Notes: generated by a model from the letters alone, not told the origin. A DNA stretch of 64,000 nucleotides from Sphingomonas sp. CBMAI 2297 (GCF_029870595.1 NZ_JAPDIR010000004.1:248001-312000), one strand, 5' to 3'; positions 1-8,911 are shown, counted from the stretch's first letter. Numbers and translations are program-made.

Positions 1-2
1 TG

Positions 3-53
3 CTGGCGAATTTCCTGCGCATCGCCGGGATCGAGGCGCGCGCGATCGCCTGA
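3..53 (+). CDS. trpG: C-terminal end of a probable TrpG/PabA glutamine amidotransferase (partial)
   Basis: Sixteen codons and a TGA stop enter from the left edge. The visible residues, LANFLRIAGIEARAIA, match the usual C-terminal end of anthranilate synthase component II (a LxNFLR-like tail after the last catalytic His/Glu segment). trpD and trpC lie downstream on the same strand, which fits the usual trpG-trpD-trpC order, although two unrelated genes intervene here. The catalytic part lies outside the window, so the identity is an inference from the tail and the neighbourhood. Confidence 0.5.
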   Translation: MANFLRIAGIEARAIA

Positions 54-160
54 CGCGCGGATAATTTGCGACAAATTCGGTCATCCGACGACATAGACGC
101 GCGACGTTCGCCGGCGATTTTCTCCAGCCTGGCCCGATTCCGGGCGGGAAGGAGAACGCA

Positions 161-478
161 ATGAACCACAAGCTGCAGCTGGTCAGCGCGACGCTCGCGG
201 GTGTGTTGGTCACGGTGGCGGCGGGCGGCATCGCCTCCGCCAGCATGGGTCACGGCCGAAATGGGGACCTAGGCCGGTTCGCCAGCGCCGATACCGATGG
301 CGACGGCACGATCACTCGCGCCGAATGGATCGCGGCGGCCAATGCCCGCTTCGACAAGCTCGACATCAAAAAGGATGGCAAGCTCACCCCCGACGAGCTG
401 CCCGCGCGCCACGGCTGGCACCGTGGCGGGTGCGGCCAGGACGGCGGCGGGGACGCTCCCCCCGGCAACGCGAGCTGA
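161..478 (+). CDS. Small exported EF-hand calcium-binding protein
   Basis: This 105-residue protein begins with a signal peptide (positive start, hydrophobic residues 9-24, Ala-rich cleavage region). It then carries two EF-hand loops. The first, DTDGDGTITRAEW at about residues 44-56, is canonical with Asp at positions 1, 3 and 5 and Glu at 12. The second, DIKKDGKLTPDE at about 67-78, is weaker. The tail is rich in Gly, His and Asp. A good ribosome site (AAGGAGA) precedes the ATG at 161. It probably binds Ca2+ in the periplasm; the physiological role is unknown. It separates the trpG tail from trpD. Confidence 0.8.
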   Translation: MNHKLQLVSATLAGVLVTVAAGGIASASMGHGRNGDLGRFASADTDGDGTITRAEWIAAANARFDKLDIKKDGKLTPDELPARHGWHRGGCGQDGGGDAPPGNAS

Positions 479-496
479 TACCCGCGCCACCGCCGC

Positions 497-1678
497 TCAT
501 GGAAACGCCGTGATGCTGCCGTCGAGCGGCAGCGCGTCGCGGCGCATGCGCGCGCCGGCCGCCCGCACGGGAACCGGCACCGCCGAGTCGAAGCTGTCCT
601 CGATCCTCGCCTCGCCGAGCAGCGTGAACCGGTCGATGACGAAGGGAAGCCCCTCCGATCGCTCGAAGCCCGGCCGGTCGCTGACATGGAAATGGAGATG
701 CGGGGCGCCCGCGCTTCCGGTCTGGCCGAGGCGGCCGATCACCATGCCGCGGCGCACGCGCTGGCCAGGCCGCACCCGCACGCTGCCGGCCCGCAGATGC
801 GCGTAATGCGCATAGACGCCCGGCGCGATCCGCAGGACGACGAAATTCCCGTACAGGATCCGCGCGGTGAGGTCGTCCGGCACCTGCTGGGGCGCCAGCG
901 GGGTGCCGTTCGGGATGCCATCCCGCGCATCGACCACCACGCCGTCGCGCACCGCGAGCACGTCGCGGCCATAGCCGATCCAGTCCGCATCCATGGTCGC
1001 CGCCGGCGAGGCATGGACGCCGCGGATCGAATGGTTGCCGCCGTCCAGCCCGAACCAGTCGATGGCGTAGCGCTGCGGGATGCTCAGCATGCCGTCGATC
1101 GCGACCATGCTGCCCCAGTGATGCGACAGATGGTTGCCCGGCCCCTCGACCGCCAGCCAGCGCCCGCCGCGCAGGGGCGGCCCGATCCGCACCGGCGCCG
1201 CCGCGATCACCGGGGTCCGCACATCGTCGGCGCGCTGGATCGCCCCCTTGTCGGCGCGGAAGCTGAGCTGGTGCCGCAGGGTCGCGGGAGGCGCGCCGGG
1301 CGGCAAAGCGAGCCAGAGGAAGAATGTCCGGCTCGTCCCGTCGGCGATCGGGATGCCGTCCTGCGGGGCCTCGTCCGCCGCCCGCGCGCCGAGCCGCGCC
1401 CGCAATGCCGCGCCCTCCAGCGTCGCCAGCGGCGTCCGGGCATCGCCCGCGAAGATCGCCAGGCGCGTCAGCCGGAGCGGTGCGTCGCCCGCATAATGGC
1501 TGGTCACCTGCAATTCATAGGCGAGGTGCCGCCTGCCGTCGCTGCCGGTGACCGGGCGCGGCGCCGCGCGGATCCGCGCCTCCATCTGTGCCTGATGGAC
1601 CGGCTCGCCCCGATCCTGCCCCACCGGCACCGCGATCGACAGCAGCAGGGCCAGCCCCTGCACCAGATGGGAGACCAT
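497..1678 (-). CDS. M23-family (LytM-type) metallopeptidase-like envelope protein
   Basis: The protein has 393 residues. The N-terminus (VQGLALLLSIAVPVG) looks like a signal peptide. A beta-rich middle region is followed by an M23 domain in the last third: the HYAHL segment, then RPGQRVRRGMVIGRLGQTG and the HLHFHV signature that supplies a zinc-binding His. An upstream His and Asp (in GGNHSIRGVH and DADWIGYG) may complete the site, but their spacing is not the classical HxxxD, so activity is uncertain. M23 enzymes cut peptidoglycan cross-links or activate amidases. It is transcribed opposite to trpD, about 150 bp away, and lies inside the otherwise co-directional trp region. Confidence 0.75.
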   Translation of the reverse strand: MVSHLVQGLALLLSIAVPVGQDRGEPVHQAQMEARIRAAPRPVTGSDGRRHLAYELQVTSHYAGDAPLRLTRLAIFAGDARTPLATLEGAALRARLGARAADEAPQDGIPIADGTSRTFFLWLALPPGAPPATLRHQLSFRADKGAIQRADDVRTPVIAAAPVRIGPPLRGGRWLAVEGPGNHLSHHWGSMVAIDGMLSIPQRYAIDWFGLDGGNHSIRGVHASPAATMDADWIGYGRDVLAVRDGVVVDARDGIPNGTPLAPQQVPDDLTARILYGNFVVLRIAPGVYAHYAHLRAGSVRVRPGQRVRRGMVIGRLGQTGSAGAPHLHFHVSDRPGFERSEGLPFVIDRFTLLGEARIEDSFDSAVPVPVRAAGARMRRDALPLDGSITAFP

Positions 1679-1824
1679 ATCGACGCCACGCCCCGAAGTT
1701 GCGCTTCTTCAAGACGCCGCCGCGGCGGTCCGGTCAAGCCGCTTCCACGCCCCCAGCGGGGCTTCATGCCGCCTCCAGCAGGATTTGCTCGACTTCGCCC
1801 CGCCCCTGGGCCGATAGAGCCCGC

Positions 1825-2817
1825 GTGACGCCCTTTGCCCTCCTCCCCGATCCGGCGACGCCGCTCGCCCGCGAATCCGCCGCCCAGGCATTTGCCGACA
1901 TTCTCGACGGCAAGGTGCCCGAGCCCGAGATCGAACGCTTCCTGATCGACCTGTCGGTGCGCGGCGAGACCAGCATCGAGATCGCCGAGGCCGCACGGGC
2001 GATGCGGGCCCGGCTGATCCCGATCACCGCCCCGGCGGGCGCGATCGACGTGTGCGGCACGGGCGGCGACGGGCATCACACGCTCAACGTCTCCACCGCC
2101 GTCAGCCTGGTCGTCGCCGCGGCGGGCGTGCCGGTCGCCAAGCATGGCAATCGCGCCGCCTCGTCCAAATCGGGCGCCGCCGATACGCTGGAGGCGCTTG
2201 GCCTCGATCTCGACCGCGCCGGCGCCCGGGCCGAGGAATCGCTCCACGAGCTCGGCATCGCCTTCCTGTTCGCCCAGGCGCACCATCCCTCGCTGGCGCG
2301 GATCGGGCCGCTGCGCCGCCGCATCGCCCGCCGCACCATCTTCAACCTGATGGGCCCGCTGGCCAATCCGGCCCATGTCCGCCGCCAGCTGATCGGCATC
2401 GCCCGCCCCGATTACGCGCCGATCTATGCCGAGGCGCTCCGGCAGCTCGGCGTGGATTCCGCCGCGATCGTCTCGGGCGAGGAAGGGCTGGACGAGCTCT
2501 CGACCGAGCATGCCAGCGTCGTGGTGAGCATCGGCAGCTCCGGCCTGCCGGCGCGGATCGCCCCCGAAGACGCCGGCCTGCCCCGCCACCCCCTGGCGGC
2601 CATTCGCGGCGGCGGCCCGGAGTATAACGCCCTCGCCCTGCGCCGCCTGCTCCAGGGGGAGCCCGGCCCCTATCGCGACGCCGTCCTGCTCAACGCCGCC
2701 GCCGCGCTGGTGATCGCCGGCCAGGCGGGCGACCTGCGCGAGGGCGCCGAGGAAGCCGCCGAAGTGATCGACAAGGGCCTTGCCAAGGCGCTGCTCGACT
2801 GCTGGATCGCCTTTTGA
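1825..2817 (+). CDS. trpD: Anthranilate phosphoribosyltransferase
   Basis: TrpD transfers phosphoribose from PRPP to anthranilate, the second step of tryptophan synthesis. The 330-residue product, a normal length, shows the PRPP loop [15 protein letters not shown], the [15 protein letters not shown] segment and [10 protein letters not shown]. The frame is open much further upstream, but that part is low-complexity Pro/Arg translation, so I take the GTG at 1825 (start VTPFALLPD). The stop overlaps the trpC start by one base (TGATG), indicating translational coupling. Confidence 0.95.
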   Translation: MTPFALLPDPATPLARESAAQAFADILDGKVPEPEIERFLIDLSVRGETSIEIAEAARAMRARLIPITAPAGAIDVCGTGGDGHHTLNVSTAVSLVVAAAGVPVAKHGNRAASSKSGAADTLEALGLDLDRAGARAEESLHELGIAFLFAQAHHPSLARIGPLRRRIARRTIFNLMGPLANPAHVRRQLIGIARPDYAPIYAEALRQLGVDSAAIVSGEEGLDELSTEHASVVVSIGSSGLPARIAPEDAGLPRHPLAAIRGGGPEYNALALRRLLQGEPGPYRDAVLLNAAAALVIAGQAGDLREGAEEAAEVIDKGLAKALLDCWIAF

Positions 2818-3605
2818 TGTCCACGATCCTCGACAAGATCATCGCCACCAAGCACGACGAGGTCGCCGCGCGGCGCCGCGCCGCCTCCGTCGCCGACCTG
2901 CACGGCCTCGCCCTCACCCGCACGCCGCCGCGCGGCTTCCGCGCCGCGCTCGACGCCAGGGCCGCGGCGGGCGGCTATGGCCTGATCGCCGAGATCAAGA
3001 AGGCCAGCCCCTCCAAGGGGCTGATCCGCGCCGATTTCGATCCGCCCGCCCATGCCCGCGCCTATCAGGCCGGCGGCGCCGCCTGCCTGTCGGTGCTCAC
3101 CGATCTCGAATATTTCCAGGGGCATGAGGAATATCTGATCGCCGCGCGCGCCGCCTGCGACCTGCCGGTGATCCGCAAGGACTTCATGGTCGATCCCTGG
3201 CAGGCGCTCGAATCGCGCGCGATCGGCGCGGATGCGATACTGATCATCGTCGCCGCGCTCGAGGATGCGCAGATGGCCGAGATCGAGGATGCGGCGCTGG
3301 GCCTGGGCATGGACGTGCTGGTCGAGGTGCACGATGCCGCCGAGCTCGAACGGGCGCTTCGGCTCCGCTCGCGATTGATCGGCGTGAACAACCGCAATCT
3401 CAAGACCTTCGAGGTCGATGTCCAGAAAACCTACGAACTCGTCGCCCATGCGCCAGCCGATTGCACCTTCGTCGCCGAGAGCGGGCTGAACGGCCGCGCC
3501 GACCTGGACGCGATGGCCGCGCACGGCATTCGCTGCTTCCTGATCGGCGAGTCGCTGATGCGCCAAGACGATGTGGAAGCCGCGACCCGGGCACTGGTGG
3601 GATGA
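2817..3605 (+). CDS. trpC: Indole-3-glycerol phosphate synthase
   Basis: TrpC closes the indole ring from carboxyphenylamino-deoxyribulose phosphate. The 262-residue TIM barrel carries the expected strand motifs: [13 protein letters not shown] with the catalytic Lys, [25 protein letters not shown] and AESGLN. It is a stand-alone synthase with no fused TrpF domain. The ATG at 2817 shares its first base with the trpD stop. moaC follows after about 40 bp and may be co-transcribed. Confidence 0.96.
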   Translation: MSTILDKIIATKHDEVAARRRAASVADLHGLALTRTPPRGFRAALDARAAAGGYGLIAEIKKASPSKGLIRADFDPPAHARAYQAGGAACLSVLTDLEYFQGHEEYLIAARAACDLPVIRKDFMVDPWQALESRAIGADAILIIVAALEDAQMAEIEDAALGLGMDVLVEVHDAAELERALRLRSRLIGVNNRNLKTFEVDVQKTYELVAHAPADCTFVAESGLNGRADLDAMAAHGIRCFLIGESLMRQDDVEAATRALVG

Positions 3606-3648
3606 ACGGGGTGGGCCCGTTCTCCCGCGCCTCCTCGAGGAGAGGGAA

Positions 3649-4116
3649 ATGACCGACCTCACCCATCTCGACGAAACCGGCGCGGCGCGCATGGTCGATG
3701 TTGCCGGCAAGGCCGTCACCGCGCGCGAGGCCGTCGCCACCGGGCGCATCGCGATGTCGGCGGAGGCCGCCGCCGCGATCCGCGCCGGGGCAGTGAAGAA
3801 GGGCGACGTGCTCGGCACTGCCCGCATCGCCGGGATCATGGCCGCCAAGCGCACCGCCGAGCTGATCCCGCTCTGCCATCCGCTGCCGCTTACCCGGGTC
3901 GCGGTCGAACTGGTGCCGGACGAGACCGGTGTGACGGTCACCGCCACCGCCGCCACCGAAGCGCAGACCGGCGTCGAGATGGAAGCGCTCACCGCCGTCT
4001 CCACCGCGCTGCTCACGCTCTACGACATGGCCAAGGCGCTCGACCGGACGATGGTGATCGGCGAGATCCGGCTGCTCGCCAAGAAGGGCGGCAAATCGGG
4101 CGACTGGGCGGCCTGA
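3649..4116 (+). CDS. moaC: Cyclic pyranopterin monophosphate synthase
   Basis: MoaC converts 3',8-cyclo-7,8-dihydro-GTP to cyclic pyranopterin monophosphate in molybdenum cofactor synthesis, after MoaA (encoded at 37.4 kb). The 155-residue protein has the diagnostic LCHPLPL motif and the C-terminal [17 protein letters not shown] segment with the catalytic Lys and Asp region. The ATG at 3649 follows an AGGAGAGGG ribosome site, so the frame open further upstream is not used. A GC hairpin follows 20 bp after the stop. Confidence 0.96.
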   Translation: MTDLTHLDETGAARMVDVAGKAVTAREAVATGRIAMSAEAAAAIRAGAVKKGDVLGTARIAGIMAAKRTAELIPLCHPLPLTRVAVELVPDETGVTVTATAATEAQTGVEMEALTAVSTALLTLYDMAKALDRTMVIGEIRLLAKKGGKSGDWAA

Positions 4117-4136
4117 GCGCCTATTCCCCTTGCGCT

Positions 4137-4157
4137 CCCCTCCCTGGAAGGGAGGGG
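4137..4157. terminator. GC-rich hairpin after moaC, one copy of a repeated CCCCTCCCT palindrome
   Basis: The arms CCCCTCCCT (4137-4145) and AGGGAGGGG (4149-4157) form a perfect 9-bp stem around three bases. There is no T-run after it, so a Rho-independent role is possible but not classical. The same hairpin recurs at 18435-18455 and 18535-18555, and a shorter cousin is at 4396-4414, so it is probably a dispersed palindromic repeat that happens to sit at operon ends. Confidence 0.6.
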
Positions 4158-4241
4158 CTGGGAGCGAGTAGCGTCCAGGCGTCCTGCCGACGGGCCATCT
4201 TCCCTTGGGCGCTTATCCCGTAAAGACAGGTACACCCCATT

Positions 4242-4271
4242 CCGTCGTCCCCGCGCAGGCGGGGATGACGG
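4242..4271. repeat. REP-like palindrome of the CGTCATCCCCGC family
   Basis: CCGTCGTCCCCGC and GCGGGGATGACGG pair around GCAG with one G:T-type mismatch. About 40 further bases to the right (through 4310) also resemble the sequence beside the copy at 26211-26256, so the repeat unit is longer than the hairpin. Other copies lie at 5164, 25204, 25829 and 26082-26219, all intergenic. Confidence 0.75.
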
Positions 4272-4395
4272 CTATCGGGCACTCCTTGTCCCGAGAGGAT
4301 AAACGCCAAACAAGTTCAAGGTGACCAAGGAGGTTGGTTCGAACTGTTCCGGCCTTCCACTCCGCTCCCTTAGCCCGAATGGCGATTGGCCCTAA

Positions 4396-4414
4396 CCCCT
4401 CCTCCACGGAGGGG
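4396..4414. repeat. Short CCCCTCC/GGAGGGG palindrome
   Basis: A 7-bp perfect stem (4396-4402 with 4408-4414) has a 5-base loop. It belongs to the same family as the hairpins at 4137 and 18435-18555. It lies in the 373-bp gap between moaC and the glutathione transferase gene, which otherwise holds only the other repeats and the operator-like site at 4455. Confidence 0.55.
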
Positions 4415-4454
4415 AATGGCTGAAGAAAGCACGTGACAGCGCCTCCATGCCAAT

Positions 4455-4478
4455 ATAGTTAGCTTTAAACCTAACTAT
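4455..4478 (+). promoter_or_regulatory. Perfect 8-bp inverted repeat, probable operator of the glutathione transferase gene
   Basis: ATAGTTAG and CTAACTAT are exact inverted copies around CTTTAAAC, 11 bp before the ATG at 4490 and just upstream of the AGAGGA ribosome site. The element is strikingly AT-rich in GC-rich surroundings. Spacing and symmetry fit a dimeric winged-helix repressor (MarR, HxlR or similar). No regulator gene is adjacent, so the binding protein is unknown. Confidence 0.6.
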
Positions 4479-4489
4479 CAGAGGATGCC

Positions 4490-5143
4490 ATGTCGCTTCA
4501 GCTCTTCGGCCACCCCTTCTCGTCCTATACCTGGAAGGCGCTGATCCCGCTCTACGAGAACGCCACTCCCTTCACCTTCCGCAGCCTGGAGGATGCCGGG
4601 GCCAATGCCGAGCTGGAGGCGCGCTGGCCGCTCAAGCTCTTCCCGGTCCTGGTCGAGGGCGCACGCACGGTGCTCGAGGCGACGGCGATCATCGAATATC
4701 TCCATGTCCATCACCCCGGCCCGGTGCCGATGATCCCGGCCGACGCCGATGTCGCGGTGCAGGCCCGGATGCTCGACCGGGTCTTCGACAATTATGTGAT
4801 GGGCACGATGCAGCGGCCGGTGCTCGACGCGCTGCTGCCCGAGGAACGGCGCGATCCCATCGGCCTCGACGAGGCGATGGCGCGGCTCGACAAGGTCTAT
4901 GCCTGGCTCGATGCCCATCTGGCCGGGCGGGTCTGGGCAGTGGGAGACAGTTTCACCCTCGCCGATTGCGCCGCCGCGCCTTCGCTCTTCTATGCCGATT
5001 GGGTGCGCCCGATCCCCGAGGCGCTGGCCAATCTGCGCGCCTATCGCGCCCGCCTGCTCGCCCGCCCCTCGGTCTCCCGCTGCGTCGAGGAAGCCCGGCC
5101 CTATCGCGCCTATTTCCCGCTGGGGGCGCCGGACCGCGATTAG
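4490..5143 (+). CDS. Glutathione S-transferase family protein
   Basis: The 217-residue cytosolic protein has an N-terminal thioredoxin-like fold (LQLFGHPFSSYTWKALIPL, about residues 3-21, with Ser/Tyr near the catalytic position) and the glutathione-contacting EATAIIEYL motif near 63-71. An all-alpha C-terminal domain follows, with the FTLADCAAAPSLFY capping box near 158-171. The substrate cannot be read from sequence. AGAGGA precedes the ATG. A perfect inverted repeat upstream suggests the gene is inducible. Confidence 0.88.
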   Translation: MSLQLFGHPFSSYTWKALIPLYENATPFTFRSLEDAGANAELEARWPLKLFPVLVEGARTVLEATAIIEYLHVHHPGPVPMIPADADVAVQARMLDRVFDNYVMGTMQRPVLDALLPEERRDPIGLDEAMARLDKVYAWLDAHLAGRVWAVGDSFTLADCAAAPSLFYADWVRPIPEALANLRAYRARLLARPSVSRCVEEARPYRAYFPLGAPDRD

Positions 5144-5163
5144 GCTGGAGCCTCTATCCTTCC

Positions 5164-5193
5164 CCGTCATCCCCGCGCGGGCGGGGATGACGG
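5164..5193. repeat. REP-like palindrome of the CGTCATCCCCGC family
   Basis: CCGTCATCCCCGC (5164-5176) and GCGGGGATGACGG (5181-5193) form a perfect 13-bp stem with a 4-base loop. It is the cleanest of the copies in the window. It starts 20 bp after the glutathione transferase stop and could act as a transcription end or mRNA-stabilising hairpin. Confidence 0.75.
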
Positions 5194-5291
5194 CCGGGCG
5201 GCCATTAGGAATTCCGCAACCCTGCGGATTAACCCCGCCTTCAGATCCTGGGTCGCACTATCCGCCTGGGCCGGGGCGGGAAAAATCATTT

Positions 5292-6242
5292 ATGCGACAA
5301 GGACTTGCGTCCTCCACTATTTTCAGCCTGTCGGCCGAGCCGCCGGGCACCCAGCTCCTTGCCGAGCCGGGCGAGCACGCGGCGTTCGATTCGGCCTTCC
5401 TGGCCGGCGAGACCGGCCGCCTCGCCTGTGCGATCCGCAAGCTCAGCGCGGTCGGCGCCATGCTCCAGCTCGACGACGAAGTGGTGGAGGAAGAGGGGCT
5501 CCGGCTGGAGCTCGCCAACGGCCAGTCGCTGCCCGGCCGCATCGCCTGGACCGAGCAGGGCTCGGCGGGCTTTCTGTTCGACTTGCCGATCGACGTGATC
5601 GGCACGCTCGCCCGCAATCTCGCCGCCCTTCCCGCCGAGCGCCGCTCCGTGCCGCGCGTCGAGCTGCATCAGACGATCTGCGTGCGCCGCGGCAACCAGG
5701 TCGAGTTCACGCGCAGCCGCAACCTCTCCCAGGGCGGCTGCGGCTTCGAGACCGACATCGCGCTCCAGCTCGGCGATCTGGTGCAGATCAATTTCGACGG
5801 CTTGCGGCCGCTCGACGGCGCAGTGAAATGGTCGCAGGGCAATCTCGCCGGCGTCGCCTTTGACGAGGACCTGCCCTGGCAGGTGCTGATGCCGTGGCTG
5901 CGCCAGGTGCAGCAGACTCCGTCGCATCACACGCGCATGGCGATGATGCACGAGCCCGTCGGCCTGATCCCGGACAAGCAGGCGATCCGCCTCGATACGC
6001 CGGCGCGCGTGCGCGAAGGCGTGCGCTGGTGGAACGTCAAGCTGCGCGCGATCACGCCCCAGCTCGTCGAATTCGAGACGCGTGCGCCCTTCGCGACCGG
6101 CGCCCAGCTGTGGATCTCGCTGCCGAACATCGGCGGCGGCCCGGCCGCGGTGATCGAAACCGACGATCGCCACCGCTTTCTCTGCGAATTCCGCCTGCCG
6201 CTGAAGCAGCACGACCTGGGACGGATCGCCGGCCGGTCCTGA
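5292..6242 (+). CDS. Multi-PilZ protein, putative cyclic-di-GMP effector
   Basis: The 316-residue protein appears to contain three PilZ-like repeats. The middle one is canonical: RSVPR supplies the RxxxR motif (about residues 117-121) and NLSQGGCGF the (D/N)xSxxG motif. The first repeat (KLSAVGAMLQL) and the third (residues about 235-310) are degenerate and lack the arginine motif. PilZ domains bind cyclic-di-GMP; at least the middle domain could. No membrane segment is visible. I chose the ATG at 5292 because the frame upstream is translation of a neighbouring gene and intergenic repeats. Confidence 0.8.
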   Translation: MRQGLASSTIFSLSAEPPGTQLLAEPGEHAAFDSAFLAGETGRLACAIRKLSAVGAMLQLDDEVVEEEGLRLELANGQSLPGRIAWTEQGSAGFLFDLPIDVIGTLARNLAALPAERRSVPRVELHQTICVRRGNQVEFTRSRNLSQGGCGFETDIALQLGDLVQINFDGLRPLDGAVKWSQGNLAGVAFDEDLPWQVLMPWLRQVQQTPSHHTRMAMMHEPVGLIPDKQAIRLDTPARVREGVRWWNVKLRAITPQLVEFETRAPFATGAQLWISLPNIGGGPAAVIETDDRHRFLCEFRLPLKQHDLGRIAGRS

Positions 6243-6281
6243 AGGCTGGCGCCGCGCGCGGTGCTGGCCTAGGCCGGATCC

Positions 6282-7466
6282 ATGCCCGCGCTCCTCCCCG
6301 TCGCCGAAGCCCAGCGCCGCCTGCTGGCGCTCGCCGAGCCGGTGCCGGAGGAGGCCTGCCCCCTGGCCGCGGCGGCGGGGCGGTGGGCGGCCGGGGACGT
6401 GGCGGCATTGCGCACCCAGCCCGCCGCCGATCTCTCCTCGATGGACGGCTATGCGATTCGCTTCGCCGACCTGCCCGGCCCCTGGGAAGTGATCGGCGAG
6501 AGCGCCGCCGGCCATGGCTTTGGCGGCGGGATCGGCGCCGGCCAGGCGCTGCGCATCTTCACCGGCGCCCCGCTCCCGCCTGGCGCCGACACCGTGCTGG
6601 TGCAGGAGGAAGCCGCGCGCGACGGCAGCCGCCTCGCGCTCGCCGGCGAAGGCCCGCCGCATCCGGGCAGCAGCGTCCGCCCGCGCGGGCTCGATTTCAC
6701 CGGCGGCGACCTGCTGATCCGCGCCGGGGAGGCGATCTCCCCCGCCCGGCTCGCGCTCGCCGCGATCGCCGGCCATGCCGTGCTGCCCGTCCGCCGCAAG
6801 GTGCGCGTCGCGCTGCTTTCGACCGGCGACGAGCTGGTGCCGCCCGGCGCCCCGCTCGGCCCGGGCCAGATCCCCGAGACCAACCGCCTGCTCCTCGCCG
6901 CGCTGCTGGCCGGCCCGGCAGTGGAGCTGATCGACCTCGGCATCCTGCCCGATCGCCGGGACGCGCTCGAAGCCGCGTTCCGCGCGCTCGATTGCGACCT
7001 GCTCGTCACCACCGGCGGCGCCTCGGTCGGCGATCACGACCTGGTCCGCCCCGCGCTCGAGGCGGCCGGCGCCGCGATCGATTTCTGGAAAGTGGCGCTG
7101 CGCCCCGGCAAGCCGATGATGGCCGGCCGGCTGGGCGATGCCGCGGTGCTCGGCCTGCCGGGCAATCCCGTCTCGGCCTTCGTCACCGCGACGCTGTTCG
7201 TCCGCCCGCTGATCGCGCATCTCGCCGGGGCCGCCGATCCACTGCCGCGCACCCGCATCGTCCCCCTGGGCGAGCCCCTGCCCGCCACCGGCGTCCGCGC
7301 CGACTATCTCCGCGCCGAGCTGATCGGCGGCCGCGCCCATGCCGCGACGATCCAGGACTCCTCGATGCTGCGCACGCTGGCGCGCGCCACCTGCCTGATC
7401 GTCCGCCCGGCGGGGGCCCTGGAGGCGAAAACCGGCGACTCGGCGGAAATCCTCGACATCGCTTGA
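6282..7466 (+). CDS. moeA: Molybdopterin molybdenumtransferase
   Basis: MoeA inserts molybdate into adenylylated molybdopterin, the last step of cofactor synthesis. The 394-residue product has full family length: SSMDGYA near residue 50, the [10 protein letters not shown] segment, the MoCF-domain [11 protein letters not shown] motif, the GKPMMAG loop and [11 protein letters not shown]. It sits 40 bp after the PilZ gene, and its stop overlaps a TTGACA element ahead of lexA. With moaC and moaA it shows the host makes molybdopterin enzymes. Confidence 0.95.
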   Translation: MPALLPVAEAQRRLLALAEPVPEEACPLAAAAGRWAAGDVAALRTQPAADLSSMDGYAIRFADLPGPWEVIGESAAGHGFGGGIGAGQALRIFTGAPLPPGADTVLVQEEAARDGSRLALAGEGPPHPGSSVRPRGLDFTGGDLLIRAGEAISPARLALAAIAGHAVLPVRRKVRVALLSTGDELVPPGAPLGPGQIPETNRLLLAALLAGPAVELIDLGILPDRRDALEAAFRALDCDLLVTTGGASVGDHDLVRPALEAAGAAIDFWKVALRPGKPMMAGRLGDAAVLGLPGNPVSAFVTATLFVRPLIAHLAGAADPLPRTRIVPLGEPLPATGVRADYLRAELIGGRAHAATIQDSSMLRTLARATCLIVRPAGALEAKTGDSAEILDIA

Positions 7467-7491
7467 CAAGCAGGCGGAACATTGCAAAAAC

Positions 7492-7506
7492 GTTCCCAGT
7501 CTGTTC
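7492..7506 (+). promoter_or_regulatory. LexA box (GTTC-N7-GTTC)
   Basis: The direct repeat GTTC-CCAGTCT-GTTC is an exact match to the alphaproteobacterial SOS box and ends 18 bp before the lexA ATG. A GGAAC at 7476-7480 also forms an inverted repeat with GTTCC at 7492-7496. The site implies autoregulation of lexA. Confidence 0.9.
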
Positions 7507-7524
7507 CAGACCGGGAGAAACTGG

Positions 7525-8211
7525 ATGCTCACGCGCAAGCAGCACGAGCTCATCTGCTTCATTGCCGATCGGCTTGCCGAGACTGGCGTGTCGCCTTCGT
7601 TCGAGGAAATGAAGGAGGCGCTCGACCTCAAGTCGAAGTCGGGCGTTCATCGGCTGATCTCGGCGCTGGAAGAGCGCGAGTTCATCCGCCGCCTGCCCAA
7701 CCGCGCCCGCGCGCTCGAAGTGCTGCGCATGCCGGAACGGGGCGAGGCGAAGAAGCCCGCGAGCCCGAAGAATATGGCCCCCGTGGCGCCAGCTTCGTCA
7801 ACTTCCGCGACACCTCCGGCCCCCGCCAACGACGTGGTCGAGATCCCGCTGCACGGCCGCATCGCCGCCGGCACGCCGATCGAGGCGCTGCAGGATTCGA
7901 CCATGCTGCCGGTTCCCGCCGCCCTGCTCGGCGCGGGCGAGCATTATGCGCTCGAGGTGGCGGGCGATTCGATGGTGGAGGCCGGCATCCTCGATGGCGA
8001 TTTCGCGCTGATCCGCCGCACCGAGACTGCGCGCGAGGGCGAGATCGTGGTGGCGCTGATCGACGAGAACGAGGCGACGCTGAAATATTTCCGCAAGGAA
8101 GGCGGGATGATCCGGCTGGACCCGGCCAATCGCGACTATAATCCCCAGCGCTATCGCCCCGATCAGGTCCGCGTGCAGGGCCGCCTCGCCGGGCTGCTCC
8201 GCCGCTACTGA
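7525..8211 (+). CDS. lexA: SOS repressor LexA
   Basis: LexA represses DNA-damage genes and cleaves itself when RecA is activated. The 228-residue protein has an N-terminal winged helix ([17 protein letters not shown], then [21 protein letters not shown]). A linker rich in Pro, Ala and Ser follows, then the S24 peptidase domain. The cleavage site Ala115-Gly116 lies in GRIAAG, the nucleophile is Ser149 in [10 protein letters not shown], and the general base is Lys187 in ATLKYF. The alphaproteobacterial SOS box directly upstream supports the call. Confidence 0.97.
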   Translation: MLTRKQHELICFIADRLAETGVSPSFEEMKEALDLKSKSGVHRLISALEEREFIRRLPNRARALEVLRMPERGEAKKPASPKNMAPVAPASSTSATPPAPANDVVEIPLHGRIAAGTPIEALQDSTMLPVPAALLGAGEHYALEVAGDSMVEAGILDGDFALIRRTETAREGEIVVALIDENEATLKYFRKEGGMIRLDPANRDYNPQRYRPDQVRVQGRLAGLLRRY

Positions 8212-8215
8212 CGGC

Positions 8216-8911
8216 TCAGGCCAGGAACTCGGCCCAGGTGACCTTGCCGTCACCGTTGCGGTCGAGTTCCTGGAAGGGTGCCAGGTCGGGCTGCTTGCCG
8301 CGGAAGCTGAACAGGCTCCAGGCCGCCGCATATTCGCCCGGCGTCAGCATGCCGTCATGGTCTGCATCGAGCAGGCCGAATCCTGCCCGGAACATCCGCA
8401 ATCGTTGCGCCGCATATTCGGCAAAGCTCACCTTGCCGTCCTTGTTCGCGTCGGCCCTGGCAAGGTCGAAGTCCCGCGCCGAGAGGATGAAGGGCCGAAT
8501 GCCGCGCGCCTCCGGCATAGCGGCACGGCGCAGTGGCAGCGCCAGCACCCGATGGGGCGCGCAATCGATACCCGTAGCCTGCGGGCGAGGACCAAATTCG
8601 TCGGGGGTCAGCAGCCCGTCATGATTGCGGTCGATCGCGGCGAAGGCCGGCCGCAGGTCCGGTGCGGCCGATATCGCACCGGGGATGGCGAGCGCCAGCG
8701 CCCCGAGCATCGCCGCCGCGGCGATGGGCCGGGACCAGCGGCGCGGGGCCGGCACCGCCCTCGCCTCGCCGGAAAGGCGCGCCGCAACGAAGCCCCGCAC
8801 CACGTCGCTCGCGGTGCGCCCTTCGGCACGGCATTGCTCCATGAAGGCGCGCTTCACCGCATGGGGCAGCCGCACTTCGATCGTGTCGCTCTTCTTGGGA
8901 GGCCGGATCAT
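8216..8911 (-). CDS. Ribbon-helix-helix, membrane-anchored EF-hand protein
   Basis: The 231-residue protein has an unusual layout. Residues about 8-43 (DTIEVRLPHAVKRAFMEQC, then TASDVVRGFVAARL) look like a ribbon-helix-helix DNA-binding fold. One hydrophobic segment follows (about 58-80), then four EF-hand loops: DRNHDGLLTPDEF, DANKDGKVSFAEY, DADHDGMLTPGEY and DRNGDGKVTWAEF. The topology would put the helix domain in the cytoplasm and the Ca2+ sites in the periplasm. The start overlaps the comEC stop (ATGA), so the two genes are translationally coupled. Function is unknown. Confidence 0.8.
   Translation of the reverse strand: MIRPPKKSDTIEVRLPHAVKRAFMEQCRAEGRTASDVVRGFVAARLSGEARAVPAPRRWSRPIAAAAMLGALALAIPGAISAAPDLRPAFAAIDRNHDGLLTPDEFGPRPQATGIDCAPHRVLALPLRRAAMPEARGIRPFILSARDFDLARADANKDGKVSFAEYAAQRLRMFRAGFGLLDADHDGMLTPGEYAAAWSLFSFRGKQPDLAPFQELDRNGDGKVTWAEFLA

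Noticed and set aside
7463..7468. TTGACA as the lexA -35 element
   Set aside because: The sequence is a perfect -35 hexamer, but the expected -10 position (about 7486-7491) is AAAAAC, so I do not claim a promoter.
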